Source: Chromobacterium violaceum ATCC 12472
GTDB taxonomy: Bacteria; Pseudomonadota; Gammaproteobacteria; Burkholderiales; Chromobacteriaceae
Length of the DNA: 64,000 bases
Direction of reading: 5' to 3'
Assembly (NCBI RefSeq): GCF_000007705.1
Contig: NC_005085.1
Coordinates: forward strand, 1,373,752 to 1,437,751
Shown here: piece by piece, positions 57,237 to 64,000 of the stretch
Numbering within the stretch: position 1 is the stretch's first letter
How the letters are laid out: every line of letters starts with the position of its first letter
The notes under the pieces: generated by a model
Told to the model about the DNA's origin: nothing
The model's database searches: none
Seen by the model: only the letters and a program-made list of their open reading frames with translations
Translations under genes and position numbers: made by a program

Positions 57237-57806
57237 TTACAGGGAGAGCGGCGTCATCAGCGTGGCGATGCCCAGGCCGACGAACAGCGCGGCCGCGATG
57301 CCGTGCATCAGCTTCTGCGGCAGTTTCTTGGCGGCCACCTCGCCCAGCAGCACTGCCGGCACGTTGGCGATCATCATGCCCAGCGTGGTGCCGGCCACCA
57401 CCATGTAAAGCTGTTCGGGGAAGCGCGCGGACAGCGCCACGGTGGCGATCTGGGTCTTGTCGCCCATTTCTGCGATGAAGAAGGCGATTACGGTGGTGCC
57501 GAAAATGCCGAAGCGTTCGCGCAGCGCCTCGCCGTCGTCCAGCTTGTCGGGTATCAGCATCCAGGCGGCCATCGCGACGAAGGACAAGCCCAGACCCCAG
57601 CGCATGATGTCGGGTCCGACTTTGGCCATCAGCCATTGGCCGACGGCGGCGGCGGCGAAATGGTTGACCAGCGTCGCCACGAAAATGCCGAGGATGATGG
57701 GGGCGGGTTTCTTGAAGCGGGAGGCCAGCAACAGAGCCAGCAATTGGGTTTTGTCGCCGATTTCGGCCAGAGCCACCACGCCGGTGGAGATCAGGAAGGC
57801 TTGCAT
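57237..57806 (-). CDS. mntX: TMEM165/GDT1 family manganese exporter (MntX-type)
   Basis: A 189-residue inner-membrane protein with two copies of the family signature ExGDKT: ALAEIGDKTQLLALLLASRFKKP (about 14-36) and FIAEMGDKTQIATVALSARFPEQ (about 109-131). There are six hydrophobic helices in two inverted halves. Members export Mn2+ (Neisseria MntX). The ATG at 57806 (MQAFLISTG) is the family start; the apparent longer frame upstream is the riboswitch. A yybP-ykoY element directly upstream supports Mn2+ control. Confidence 0.93.
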   Translation of the reverse strand: MQAFLISTGVVALAEIGDKTQLLALLLASRFKKPAPIILGIFVATLVNHFAAAAVGQWLMAKVGPDIMRWGLGLSFVAMAAWMLIPDKLDDGEALRERFGIFGTTVIAFFIAEMGDKTQIATVALSARFPEQLYMVVAGTTLGMMIANVPAVLLGEVAAKKLPQKLMHGIAAALFVGLGIATLMTPLSL

Positions 57807-57974
57807 GAACACTCCAGGGGCCGCGCATACGCCATGACAAGCCTGCGCCGCGGCCCCGCTGTGCGCAAACATGTCATGGGTCTTGCCAAACGGAAGATCG
57901 TCGCAGCGGCCATGGCGAACGCCAAGCATGTTGACCGGTGCCGGCGCTGTCGCGCGCCGAGGCTACTCCCCCAG
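57807..57974 (-). promoter_or_regulatory. yybP-ykoY manganese riboswitch controlling the exporter
   Basis: On the minus strand the leader has the conserved GGGGGAGTAGCC (57961-57972), then GTCAACATGCTTGGCGT, GCCATG and TTTGGCAAGACC (57879-57890). These are the conserved loop and junction blocks of the Mn2+-sensing aptamer. Between aptamer and ATG, CATGACA (minus strand, 57872-57878) can pair with TGTCATG (57833-57839), a possible switching helix. No run of U is obvious, so control may be translational. Boundaries are approximate. Confidence 0.88.
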
Positions 57975-58030
57975 AACGGAAGCGATTGTAGGGGAATAGC
58001 CGGACGCGGGCAAGCGCAAAGGGCGCGCGC

Positions 58031-58492
58031 CTAATCCAGCTGGGAGGTGCAGCAGGGGCAGCGGGTCGCCTTTTCGGGAATGGCGGACAGGCAATAGCGG
58101 CATTCCTTGGTGGCGGGGGCGGCGGGCGCCGGCGCGGCTTCTTCGCGCTTCAGCCGGTTGATGGCCTTGACCAGCATGAAGATGGCGAAGGCGACGATGG
58201 TGAAGCTGACCAGGGCGTTGATGAACAGGCCCAGGTTCAGCGTGGTGGCGCCGGCCTGCTTGGCGGCGGCCACGGAGACGTAGGGGCCGGCCTGCTTGGC
58301 GCCGTCCTTCAGCACGAAGAACAGGTTGGAGAAGTCCACGTTGCCGATCAGCAGGCCGATGGGCGGCATGATCACGTCGTCGACCAGCGATTTGACGATG
58401 GAGCCGAAGGCGCCGCCGATCACGACGCCGACCGCGAGGTCGATCACATTGCCTTTGACGGCGAACTCCTTGAATTCCTTCAGAACGGACAT
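58031..58492 (-). CDS. mscL: Large-conductance mechanosensitive channel MscL, with C-terminal CxxC pairs
   Basis: A 153-residue pentameric channel that opens under membrane tension. The family start is [42 protein letters not shown] (N-terminal helix and pore helix TM1), with TM2 at about 85-108 ([26 protein letters not shown]). The tail after [14 protein letters not shown] has [18 protein letters not shown], two CxxC pairs that look like a zinc ribbon, an extension beyond the E. coli protein. It follows the Mn exporter region on the same strand. Confidence 0.96.
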   Translation of the reverse strand: MSVLKEFKEFAVKGNVIDLAVGVVIGGAFGSIVKSLVDDVIMPPIGLLIGNVDFSNLFFVLKDGAKQAGPYVSVAAAKQAGATTLNLGLFINALVSFTIVAFAIFMLVKAINRLKREEAAPAPAAPATKECRYCLSAIPEKATRCPCCTSQLD

Positions 58493-58551
58493 GGTTTTTC
58501 CTTTTATTTGATAGTGATTATTGTAACTGTTTTGTTATGTTTTTGGCAAAG

Positions 58552-59409
58552 CTAGGTGGCTTGCGTTTGCGCGTGGCGGCGGCCGGGCAGCGTGCCCAGC
58601 AGCGCGCCGCCCAGGATCAGCAGGATGGCGACGGCGGCCAGCGAGTTGAGCTGGCCCTGTCCGCTGGCGCTCAGCAGCAAGGTGGACAGCAGCGGCGTCG
58701 AATAGGATAGCGAGCCGATCTGGCGCGGGTCTCCCAGCCTGAGCGCGCGCTCCCACAGGAAGAAGGCGCCGCCCATCGGTCCAAGTCCCAGCAGGGCCAG
58801 CGTCGCCCACTGCGAGGCGCTGGGGTGTGCCGGGGATTCGAACAAGGCGTGGCACAATAGCGACAGCAGGCCGGACGCGAGGCAGAAGCCGCCCATCGCG
58901 CTGCCGGAAAAGGCAGGCAGGCGGCCCAGCAGCAGGCTGAAGGTGGACCAGACCATGGCGGCTGATATCGCCAGCAAATAGCCGGTCAGATATTGCTGAG
59001 ACAGGGCCAGCTTGCCGCCGGTGACGATCAATCCGGCGCCGATGAAGCCCATCACGCCGCCGATGATGTGCCGCCGGGTCAGGCGGGTGCCTGGACGCAG
59101 CAGCGGCGACAGCATCACGATCAGCAGCGGCCACAGGTAGTTCAGCAGATTGGCTTCCAGCGCCGGGGCTTGCCGGAAGGCGAAGAACAGCAGGAAGTGG
59201 TAGCCGAACAGGCCGTAGATGCCGGTGAGCAGCGTCAGCGGCGGCACTTTCCAGTCCCGAATGCGATGCGCGGATAGCAGGCTGCCGACGCAGAGGCTGA
59301 CGCCGACGACGAAAAAGGGCGGCAAGGTTCGGGTCAGCGCGCCCAGCGTGGCCAGCGAGGCCCACAGCAGGATGGCGCCGAGGGCAAGGGGCATGGGATT
59401 GTTCAACAT
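58552..59409 (-). CDS. EamA/DMT family exporter
   Basis: A 285-residue protein with about ten transmembrane helices in two EamA repeats (first: LALGAILLWASLATLGALTRTLPPFFVVG; second: YLLAISAAMVWSTFSLLLGRLPAF). The WASLATLG start and the segment GYHFLLFFAFRQAPALEANLLNYLWPLLIV resemble YddG-type aromatic amino acid exporters. Substrate uncertain. Confidence 0.88.
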   Translation of the reverse strand: MLNNPMPLALGAILLWASLATLGALTRTLPPFFVVGVSLCVGSLLSAHRIRDWKVPPLTLLTGIYGLFGYHFLLFFAFRQAPALEANLLNYLWPLLIVMLSPLLRPGTRLTRRHIIGGVMGFIGAGLIVTGGKLALSQQYLTGYLLAISAAMVWSTFSLLLGRLPAFSGSAMGGFCLASGLLSLLCHALFESPAHPSASQWATLALLGLGPMGGAFFLWERALRLGDPRQIGSLSYSTPLLSTLLLSASGQGQLNSLAAVAILLILGGALLGTLPGRRHAQTQAT

Positions 59410-59454
59410 CGTTTCTCCGGTGGATGGAGACGATTGTATGGGGTAAATGCCAAA

Positions 59455-59483
59455 CGAAAAAGCCGCAGCGAGGGCTGCGGCTT
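59455..59483 (-). terminator. Terminator of the tRNA-Asn cluster
   Basis: On the minus strand AAGCCGCAG and CTGCGGCTT form a 9-bp stem with a 6-nt loop, then TTTCGTTTG. Confidence 0.85.
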
Positions 59484-59492
59484 ATCGTATTC

Positions 59493-59568
59493 TGGCTCCC
59501 CGAGCAGGGCTCGAACCTGCGACCTGCGGATTAACAGTCCGTCGCTCTACCGACTGAGCTATCAGGGA
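59493..59568 (-). tRNA. tRNA-Asn(GTT), third in transcript order
   Basis: A 76-nt cloverleaf with acceptor TCCCTGA/TCGGGGA (one T-G wobble at position 5), anticodon loop CTGTTAA (GTT), encoded CCA. Confidence 0.97.
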
Positions 59569-59600
59569 ACAAAGCTTTGAATTGGGCGCCTGAGGCGGTG

Positions 59601-59676
59601 TGGCTCCCCGAGCAGGGCTCGAACCTGCGACCTGCGGATTAACAGTCCGTCGCTCTACCGACTGAGCTATCAGGGA
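59601..59676 (-). tRNA. tRNA-Asn(GTT), second in transcript order
   Basis: Identical to the copy at 59493-59568, including the T-G wobble in the acceptor stem. Confidence 0.97.
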
Positions 59677-59707
59677 ACACATGACACTCAAACTTGCCAG
59701 CGTTGGC

Positions 59708-59783
59708 TGGCTCCCCGAGCAGGGCTCGAACCTGCGACCTGCGGATTAACAGTCCGTCGCTCTACCGACTGAGCTATCGGGGA
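59708..59783 (-). tRNA. tRNA-Asn(GTT), first in transcript order
   Basis: Same as the other two except that position 5 is C, giving a fully Watson-Crick acceptor stem TCCCCGA/TCGGGGA. Confidence 0.97.
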
Positions 59784-59994
59784 ATTGAGTGAGGGCGAAC
59801 TATATACGGTGCCCGCCGCCGCTGTCAATGCCCGGCGCGATAAAAAACGCGGGCGCGGCCGGCGGGGCGGCCGCGCGCGGTCTTAGGTGTTTGTTATGCA
59901 ATGGTATTTCATTCCGCATGCCGGGCGGCGCTGGCGACGAAGCGGCCGTTGGCGGTAAGATCGGCCATCGAAATCAATGCGGAGTCGACGAAAC

Positions 59995-61029
59995 ATGAAT
60001 GTATTCTGGGATGAATGGCTGAGACAAAAAGGCGTGGTCCGGAACGCAAACGGCCAAGCTCCGCTGGCATCGCATCTTAAACAGATCGCGGCCCTGGAAA
60101 ATGGATCGGTATTGGCGCCCCTGGATAACTTCGCCCTGATCCGCGTCGAGGGCGAGGACGCGGCCGCTTTTCTGCAGGGGCAGTTGTCGAATGATATCCG
60201 CGAGGTGACGACGGAGCGCGCGCAGTACAGCACCTACTCCACTGCCAAGGGACGCATGCTGGCCAGTTTCCTGATCTGGCTGCGTGACGGAGCCTATTAT
60301 CTGATGGTTTCCGCGGATATCGCCGAAACCGTAGCCAAAAGGCTGACGATGTTTGTGCTGCGCTCCAAGGTGAAGGTGGTGTTGGACCGCGAATGGTCTT
60401 TATTGGGCGTGTCCGGTATTGCGATCGAGCAGGCGTTGCACAAACATTTCCCGGGGGCGGCCGGGGCGGAGGAAATGCGGGTTGCGTTCCAATCCGAGGG
60501 CATTCTGCTCGCCTTGCCGAGTGGGGGCTATCTGCTGGCTGAGCGCGATGGCGGCGGCATAGGAAAGGATCTCGCGCAAATGGAGGGCCTGGAGGCCGCG
60601 CTGCCTGAGGCTTGGGCATGGAAGGATATTCAGGCGGGAATCGCCTGGGTGACACAGGCTACGCAGGAACAGTTTGTGCCGCAAATGGCGAATATGGAAT
60701 TGATTGGAGCGGTCAACTTCAAGAAGGGCTGCTATCCGGGCCAGGAAATCGTCGCGCGCAGCCAGTACTTGGGCAAGATGAAGCGCCGGATGTTCAAAGT
60801 ATCTTTTGATGCGGCTCTGCCTGTCGGAGCGAAACTTTATAGTCCGCAATTGCCGGACCAGTCTATAGGCATGCTGGCATCGGAATGCCGAGTGGGAGAG
60901 AACGCTTATCTGGGGCTGGCGGTTGCGCAATCACAAACCTGGGAGGCTGGCATATTTGCCGATGAGGGGCATACTATTGCGTTGCGCCGACTGGAATTGC
61001 CGTATCCAATCGAATCCGTAACGGAATAA
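59995..61029 (+). CDS. ygfZ: Folate-binding protein YgfZ
   Basis: A 344-residue GcvT-fold protein assisting repair or assembly of some iron-sulfur enzymes using tetrahydrofolate. The signature K-G-C-Y-x-G-Q-E is intact in NFKKGCYPGQEIVARSQYLGKMKRR (Cys about residue 247). N-terminal GcvT segments are ALIRVEGEDAAAFLQGQLSNDI and STAKGRMLASFLIW. The start MNVFWDEWLRQKG is preferred (GGAG about 11 nt upstream) over an ATG six codons earlier. Confidence 0.94.
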   Translation: MNVFWDEWLRQKGVVRNANGQAPLASHLKQIAALENGSVLAPLDNFALIRVEGEDAAAFLQGQLSNDIREVTTERAQYSTYSTAKGRMLASFLIWLRDGAYYLMVSADIAETVAKRLTMFVLRSKVKVVLDREWSLLGVSGIAIEQALHKHFPGAAGAEEMRVAFQSEGILLALPSGGYLLAERDGGGIGKDLAQMEGLEAALPEAWAWKDIQAGIAWVTQATQEQFVPQMANMELIGAVNFKKGCYPGQEIVARSQYLGKMKRRMFKVSFDAALPVGAKLYSPQLPDQSIGMLASECRVGENAYLGLAVAQSQTWEAGIFADEGHTIALRRLELPYPIESVTE

Positions 61030-61055
61030 TGGGTAATCCGTTTTCTTTTTAATCC

Positions 61056-61085
61056 TTGACTTGTGCTATTTCGATTGGCTACATT
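61056..61085 (+). promoter_or_regulatory. Promoter of the H-NS-family gene
   Basis: TTGACT (61056-61061) and TACATT (61080-61085) with an 18-nt spacer, about 40 nt before the ATG. Confidence 0.65.
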
Positions 61086-61127
61086 ACATCCTGTAAATCG
61101 TTAAACCAATAATCAAGGGAACATGTT

Positions 61128-61433
61128 ATGGATCTGTCCAAGCTGGAATTCACCGAGCTGGTCGCGCTGAAGGCTGACGTAGAAAACGAAATCAAACGTC
61201 GCGAAGTCGAAGAAAAGTCCAAGGCCAAAAAGCAGATTATCGAACTGGCCCGTGCCTATGGTCTGAGCGTGGAAGACGTCCTGAGCAAGGCTGTCGCGGT
61301 TCGCAAGCCGGTGGAAGCCAAGTACCGCCATCCGAGCGACAGCAACCTGACCTGGACCGGCCGCGGCCGCAAGCCGGCTTGGGTGCAAGCCTGGATCGAC
61401 AGCGGCAAAAAGCTGGAAGCTCTGGCTATCTGA
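61128..61433 (+). CDS. H-NS family nucleoid protein
   Basis: A 101-residue protein with an N-terminal coiled coil for oligomerisation (LSKLEFTELVALKADVENEIKRREVEEKSKAKKQIIELARAYG in two parts) and the C-terminal AT-hook-like DNA-binding motif TWTGRGRKPAWVQAWIDSGKK. This is the short beta-proteobacterial H-NS/BpH3 type. It silences AT-rich, often foreign DNA, such as the low-GC patches in this window (inference). AAGGGAA precedes the ATG. It has its own promoter and terminator. Confidence 0.94.
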   Translation: MDLSKLEFTELVALKADVENEIKRREVEEKSKAKKQIIELARAYGLSVEDVLSKAVAVRKPVEAKYRHPSDSNLTWTGRGRKPAWVQAWIDSGKKLEALAI

Positions 61434-61447
61434 GCTTGAATCCATAT

Positions 61448-61479
61448 AAAAAAAGCGCCGACTCGGCGCTTTTTTTTTC
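61448..61479 (+). terminator. Terminator after the H-NS-family gene
   Basis: AGCGCCG and CGGCGCT form the stem, flanked by an A-run upstream and a T-run of nine downstream. Confidence 0.93.
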
Positions 61480-61595
61480 AATTTGGTTTTCTTGCCCGGC
61501 AGCAGCGGTCTCCGCTGCTTGCTATAAATAGTGATGGCAAGCTGAGCAGGCGGCGCTCCGCCCGGCTCGGGTGTCAAACGATACTGGACAAGAGC

Positions 61596-63320
61596 ATGCT
61601 GGATTTCTTCGCAAGGGGTTCCAAGGGCAAACAGGATCCCTTGGCCAACTCATCCTCGGCGAAAGCCTATGCGGAAAAGCTCAAACAGGAGTTCGGCGCC
61701 GGCGCTCACGACAAGGTGGCCGAGTTGCTGGATGGGCTGAGTTCGCCTTCCCTGGAACTATCCGCAGACCAGCTGGAAGCGGTTCTGACGCTGAATCAGG
61801 AAACGCAGCCGCTGCATGACGCGCTGTGCGTGCAATATTTGATGAATTCCCGCATGCCCAAGGTGCTGGAGACGCAGCTGCGCGCGCAGATTCTGAATTA
61901 CGGCAAGCATTTTACCGATTTCTACCAGTACGCCTTGCCCATAACCGCCGATAATCCCAATGGGGTCAAGGTGCAGGCGCATTTGCCATTGGTTCTGGCG
62001 CGGATGTTCCATTACCTGGCTGAGTATGCCAAGTGGCAATATATAAGAAATTATCAACCGGATGAGGTATTTTGGCTGAATGTGAATCAGCTGTATCGAT
62101 TCGCCGAGCAGCGCGGCTGGGATAGCCATCCGGTTTTTCTGTTTGGCGAGAAGAGCGCCGCGACCACGGTGCAGGATTTGTATCTGGCATTGCAAATGAT
62201 GTCGGTGCTGAGCAATGGCAATCTCAATGCGCGCCAGGTCAATTTTTCCTATGAGTTGCTGGCCTTGCTCAGCAATCGGATGACGATCAGCAAATCCCAC
62301 TTCGCCGATGCCAGTTTTTACGTTTCCCTGGTCGACCCCAAGCCGGCGTCGCGGGCAAAGGGCGAGGTGGCCAGCGAAAGCGCGCGTTACTGGAGCACGG
62401 CGGAACTGGTGGAAATTCTGCACGGCTGGGCGGTCGTGATGGAGGCGGGACGAATCCCTCCCGAATTGAAGCGGCTGATCGAGCCGGGCATAGACGCGTC
62501 TCTGCTGCGCGTGTTGACGCGGGAGTGGGCGGCCAAGCCGGTGCTGTTCGAGCGCGCCGAGCGGGTGGCGGTCAGCAACCGCCAGGTGGAGGTCGCGCAC
62601 CGCTTGCATCTTCTGCACAAATTGATCCGCAAGCCGGACGAGGAGCAGATGCAGAGCCAGCGCGGCGTGGACAAGGACAGTTACGAGGATGCGGCCAATA
62701 TCCGCATCTATGGCTTTGTCACCAGCCGCAAGCGGGACAAGACGTCATCGCCGCTGCCGGCGACCAGTTCGTTGTCCTTGTCGGGTGAAACCGCAGAGGC
62801 TGCGTTGCCGCAGGAGTTCCAGAAGTGGTCGCTGGAGAATGTCAGCCAGACGGGCCTGGGCGTGACGCTGGACGTGATGGGCAACGAGTGGGTGGGTCTG
62901 GGCAGCCTGATCGGTTTTCGCGAGCCGGAGCAGGAGGGTTGGAGCCTCGGCATCATACGCCGCGTCAAGCGCACCAGCAGGGAGCGCATCTATCTGGGGG
63001 TGGAGACGCTGAGCACGCGGCCTTTGGCGGCTTCGTTGCGGCCGACCGACGCCCGCCTGATCGATCCCACGCTGCCGCCTGACCAAGTGTGGCTGGCCGG
63101 GCACATCAGCCTGTTCATGCCGTACCGGAAGGCGGGCAAGCTGATCAACGCGCTCATCCTGCCGCTGTCGCTGTATATGCTGGGTAAGCAGTTCTACATG
63201 ACCGCGCGCGGCAAGCATTTCCAGATTGCGCTGGGCAAGGTGATGGAAAAGGGCAGCGACTGGTGCATGGCCGAGGTGGAGCTGGTCAAGACGCTGGACA
63301 AGCTTCCCGTGGCGATGTGA
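61596..63320 (+). CDS. PilZ-like domain protein with helical N-terminal region (paralogue of the 17.2 kb gene)
   Basis: A 574-residue protein. Residues 1-350 are helical (AYAEKLKQEFGAGAHDKVAELL, PLHDALCVQYLMNSRMPKVLETQLRAQIL, FHYLAEYAKWQYIRNYQPDEVFW). Near residue 413 there is ENVSQTGLGVTL (N-x-S-x2-G, PilZ-like), followed by the barrel segment LGSLIGFREPEQEGWSLGIIRRVKR and ERIYLGVETLSTRPLAA. The basic SRKRDKT about 45 residues earlier may replace the R-x3-R element, so c-di-GMP binding is uncertain. A second barrel-like module ends the protein (VWLAGHISLFMPYRKAGKLINALILP). Same order as the other paralogue. Monocistronic, with a terminator after it. Confidence 0.78.
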   Translation: MLDFFARGSKGKQDPLANSSSAKAYAEKLKQEFGAGAHDKVAELLDGLSSPSLELSADQLEAVLTLNQETQPLHDALCVQYLMNSRMPKVLETQLRAQILNYGKHFTDFYQYALPITADNPNGVKVQAHLPLVLARMFHYLAEYAKWQYIRNYQPDEVFWLNVNQLYRFAEQRGWDSHPVFLFGEKSAATTVQDLYLALQMMSVLSNGNLNARQVNFSYELLALLSNRMTISKSHFADASFYVSLVDPKPASRAKGEVASESARYWSTAELVEILHGWAVVMEAGRIPPELKRLIEPGIDASLLRVLTREWAAKPVLFERAERVAVSNRQVEVAHRLHLLHKLIRKPDEEQMQSQRGVDKDSYEDAANIRIYGFVTSRKRDKTSSPLPATSSLSLSGETAEAALPQEFQKWSLENVSQTGLGVTLDVMGNEWVGLGSLIGFREPEQEGWSLGIIRRVKRTSRERIYLGVETLSTRPLAASLRPTDARLIDPTLPPDQVWLAGHISLFMPYRKAGKLINALILPLSLYMLGKQFYMTARGKHFQIALGKVMEKGSDWCMAEVELVKTLDKLPVAM

Positions 63321-63333
63321 GTCGAGTGGCATG

Positions 63334-63362
63334 AAAAAAGCCGGCGAATGCCGGCTTTTTTG
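63334..63362. terminator. Bidirectional terminator
   Basis: AAAAAAGCCGGC-GAAT-GCCGGCTTTTTT, a 12-bp stem in the convergent gap. Confidence 0.93.
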
Positions 63363-63372
63363 ATCGAGGCGA

Positions 63373-64000
63373 TTATTCGCCGCGGGCCAGGTCGTTCAGC
63401 ACCGCGTAGATCGGGCTAAGCGCGGATTCGCCGAGGCGCAGGCTGCGTTGGCCGTTCCAGCCGAAGTCGTCGTCCGGCAGGTTGTGGTTGTCCTTGAACG
63501 GCATCTCCAGCGTGAAGGCCAGGCAGCCGAACTGTTCGCAGACCCAGTTGGTGGCGATGCCGGGATTGGCCTTGCCCGGTTCGTTGCGCGGGTAGCCGTG
63601 CTCGGTCTGGAAGTCGGGGCTGGCCAGCAGGAAATGGTGGCGGAAACTGTCGGCCAGCTTTTCCAGCCTTGCGTTCCAGGACGGCACGCCTTCGGTTCCG
63701 GCCAGGAATACGTAAGGGATGTTCTCGTCGCCGTGGATGTCCAGGAACAGGTCCACCCCGGTTTCCAGCATCTTCTGGCGCACCACCAGCACTTCCGGAC
63801 TGGTTTCCGCGCTGGGGTTGGCCCATTCCCGATTGAGGTTGGCGCCGGCCGCGTTGGTGCGCAGGTTGCCGAGCACCGAGCCGTCGGGATTCATGTTCGG
63901 CACCACGTAGAAGGTCGCGCGGTCCAGCAGCGCGCGGCTGGTCGGATCTTGCGGATCCAGCAGGCGATTGAGGAGGCCCTCGATGAACCACTCCGCCATC
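63373..64000 (-). CDS. M14 family metallocarboxypeptidase (5' part beyond the window)
   Basis: The last ~209 residues of a zinc carboxypeptidase of the cytosolic-carboxypeptidase-like group. Visible segments are MAEWFIEGLLNRLLDPQDP (just after the H-x2-E zinc motif, which would lie outside the window), YVVPNMNPDGSVLGNLRTNAAGANLNREW (substrate Arg/Asn), VDLFLDIHGDENIPYVF (third zinc ligand His) and LAFTLEMPF (catalytic Glu). The frame is open to the window edge, so the first Met seen is internal. It removes C-terminal residues from a peptide of unknown identity. Confidence 0.9.
   Translation of the reverse strand, partial: MAEWFIEGLLNRLLDPQDPTSRALLDRATFYVVPNMNPDGSVLGNLRTNAAGANLNREWANPSAETSPEVLVVRQKMLETGVDLFLDIHGDENIPYVFLAGTEGVPSWNARLEKLADSFRHHFLLASPDFQTEHGYPRNEPGKANPGIATNWVCEQFGCLAFTLEMPFKDNHNLPDDDFGWNGQRSLRLGESALSPIYAVLNDLARGE

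Noticed and set aside
57807..57929. N-terminal extension of the Mn exporter frame
   Set aside because: The extra 41 codons lie inside the riboswitch and have no family match; the start at 57806 fits the family.

Overview
The window looks like a chromosomal segment of a high-GC beta-proteobacterium of the order Neisseriales, most likely Chromobacterium or a close relative. That is inference from gene content: an SpvC/OspF-type type III effector (known in C. violaceum as VirA), a class C beta-lactamase, the orders thrS-infC-rpmI-rplT and pheST-ihfA-merR-tRNA-Pro, an endonuclease-type MutL, and two methyl-accepting chemotaxis proteins. Most of the window is ordinary housekeeping DNA broken by small accessory patches with visibly lower GC.

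Layout. 1-4.3 kb: guaB (partial), a DUF4124 protein, uvrC, pgsA, then five tRNA-Gly genes and a tRNA-Cys. 4.3-5.7 kb: a small foreign patch with a serine-recombinase remnant and an intact phosphothreonine lyase effector with every catalytic residue of SpvC. 5.9-13 kb: Tat-exported amidase, AmpC, a four-repeat protein with no recognised family, a divergent pair of DJ-1/PfpI genes, and a stand-alone phage-type lysis pair (muramidase plus spanin-like protein). 13.2-22.3 kb: tRNA-Leu, a ProQ-like protein, htpG, small enzymes, a PilZ-like protein, scpA, nitrilase, OsmC, thioredoxin, MazG. 22.3-33.3 kb: uppP, a chemoreceptor, sbcB, an enoyl-CoA hydratase, an alpha/beta hydrolase, an EAL-GGDEF protein, and a putrescine uptake ATPase with an amine oxidase. 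33.4-37.1 kb: a low-GC patch with toxin/immunity-like remnants separated by copies of a palindromic repeat, and a solute-binding-like protein. 37.1-46.2 kb: a signal-less trypsin-like protease, an MBL-fold hydrolase, mutL, dedA and the tgt-yajC-secD-secF operon.

46.3-54.1 kb is the translation block: tRNA-Val, a threonine-rich leader peptide with a terminator/antiterminator in front of thrS, infC with an apparent AUA start, rpmI, rplT, pheS, pheT, ihfA, a MerR regulator and tRNA-Pro. 54.3-64 kb: a DUF1289 protein, a TPMT-like methyltransferase, a chemoreceptor with a C-terminal cytoplasmic sensor, a GDT1-type Mn exporter behind a yybP-ykoY riboswitch, mscL, an EamA exporter, three tRNA-Asn, ygfZ, an H-NS-family protein, a second PilZ-like paralogue, and a partial M14 carboxypeptidase.

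The most notable items are the thrS attenuator (leader with four consecutive Thr codons), the SpvC-like effector beside a tRNA array, the repeat-punctuated toxin/immunity patch, the isolated lysis pair, and the four-repeat protein. All calls were made by reading the sequence; no database search was possible.
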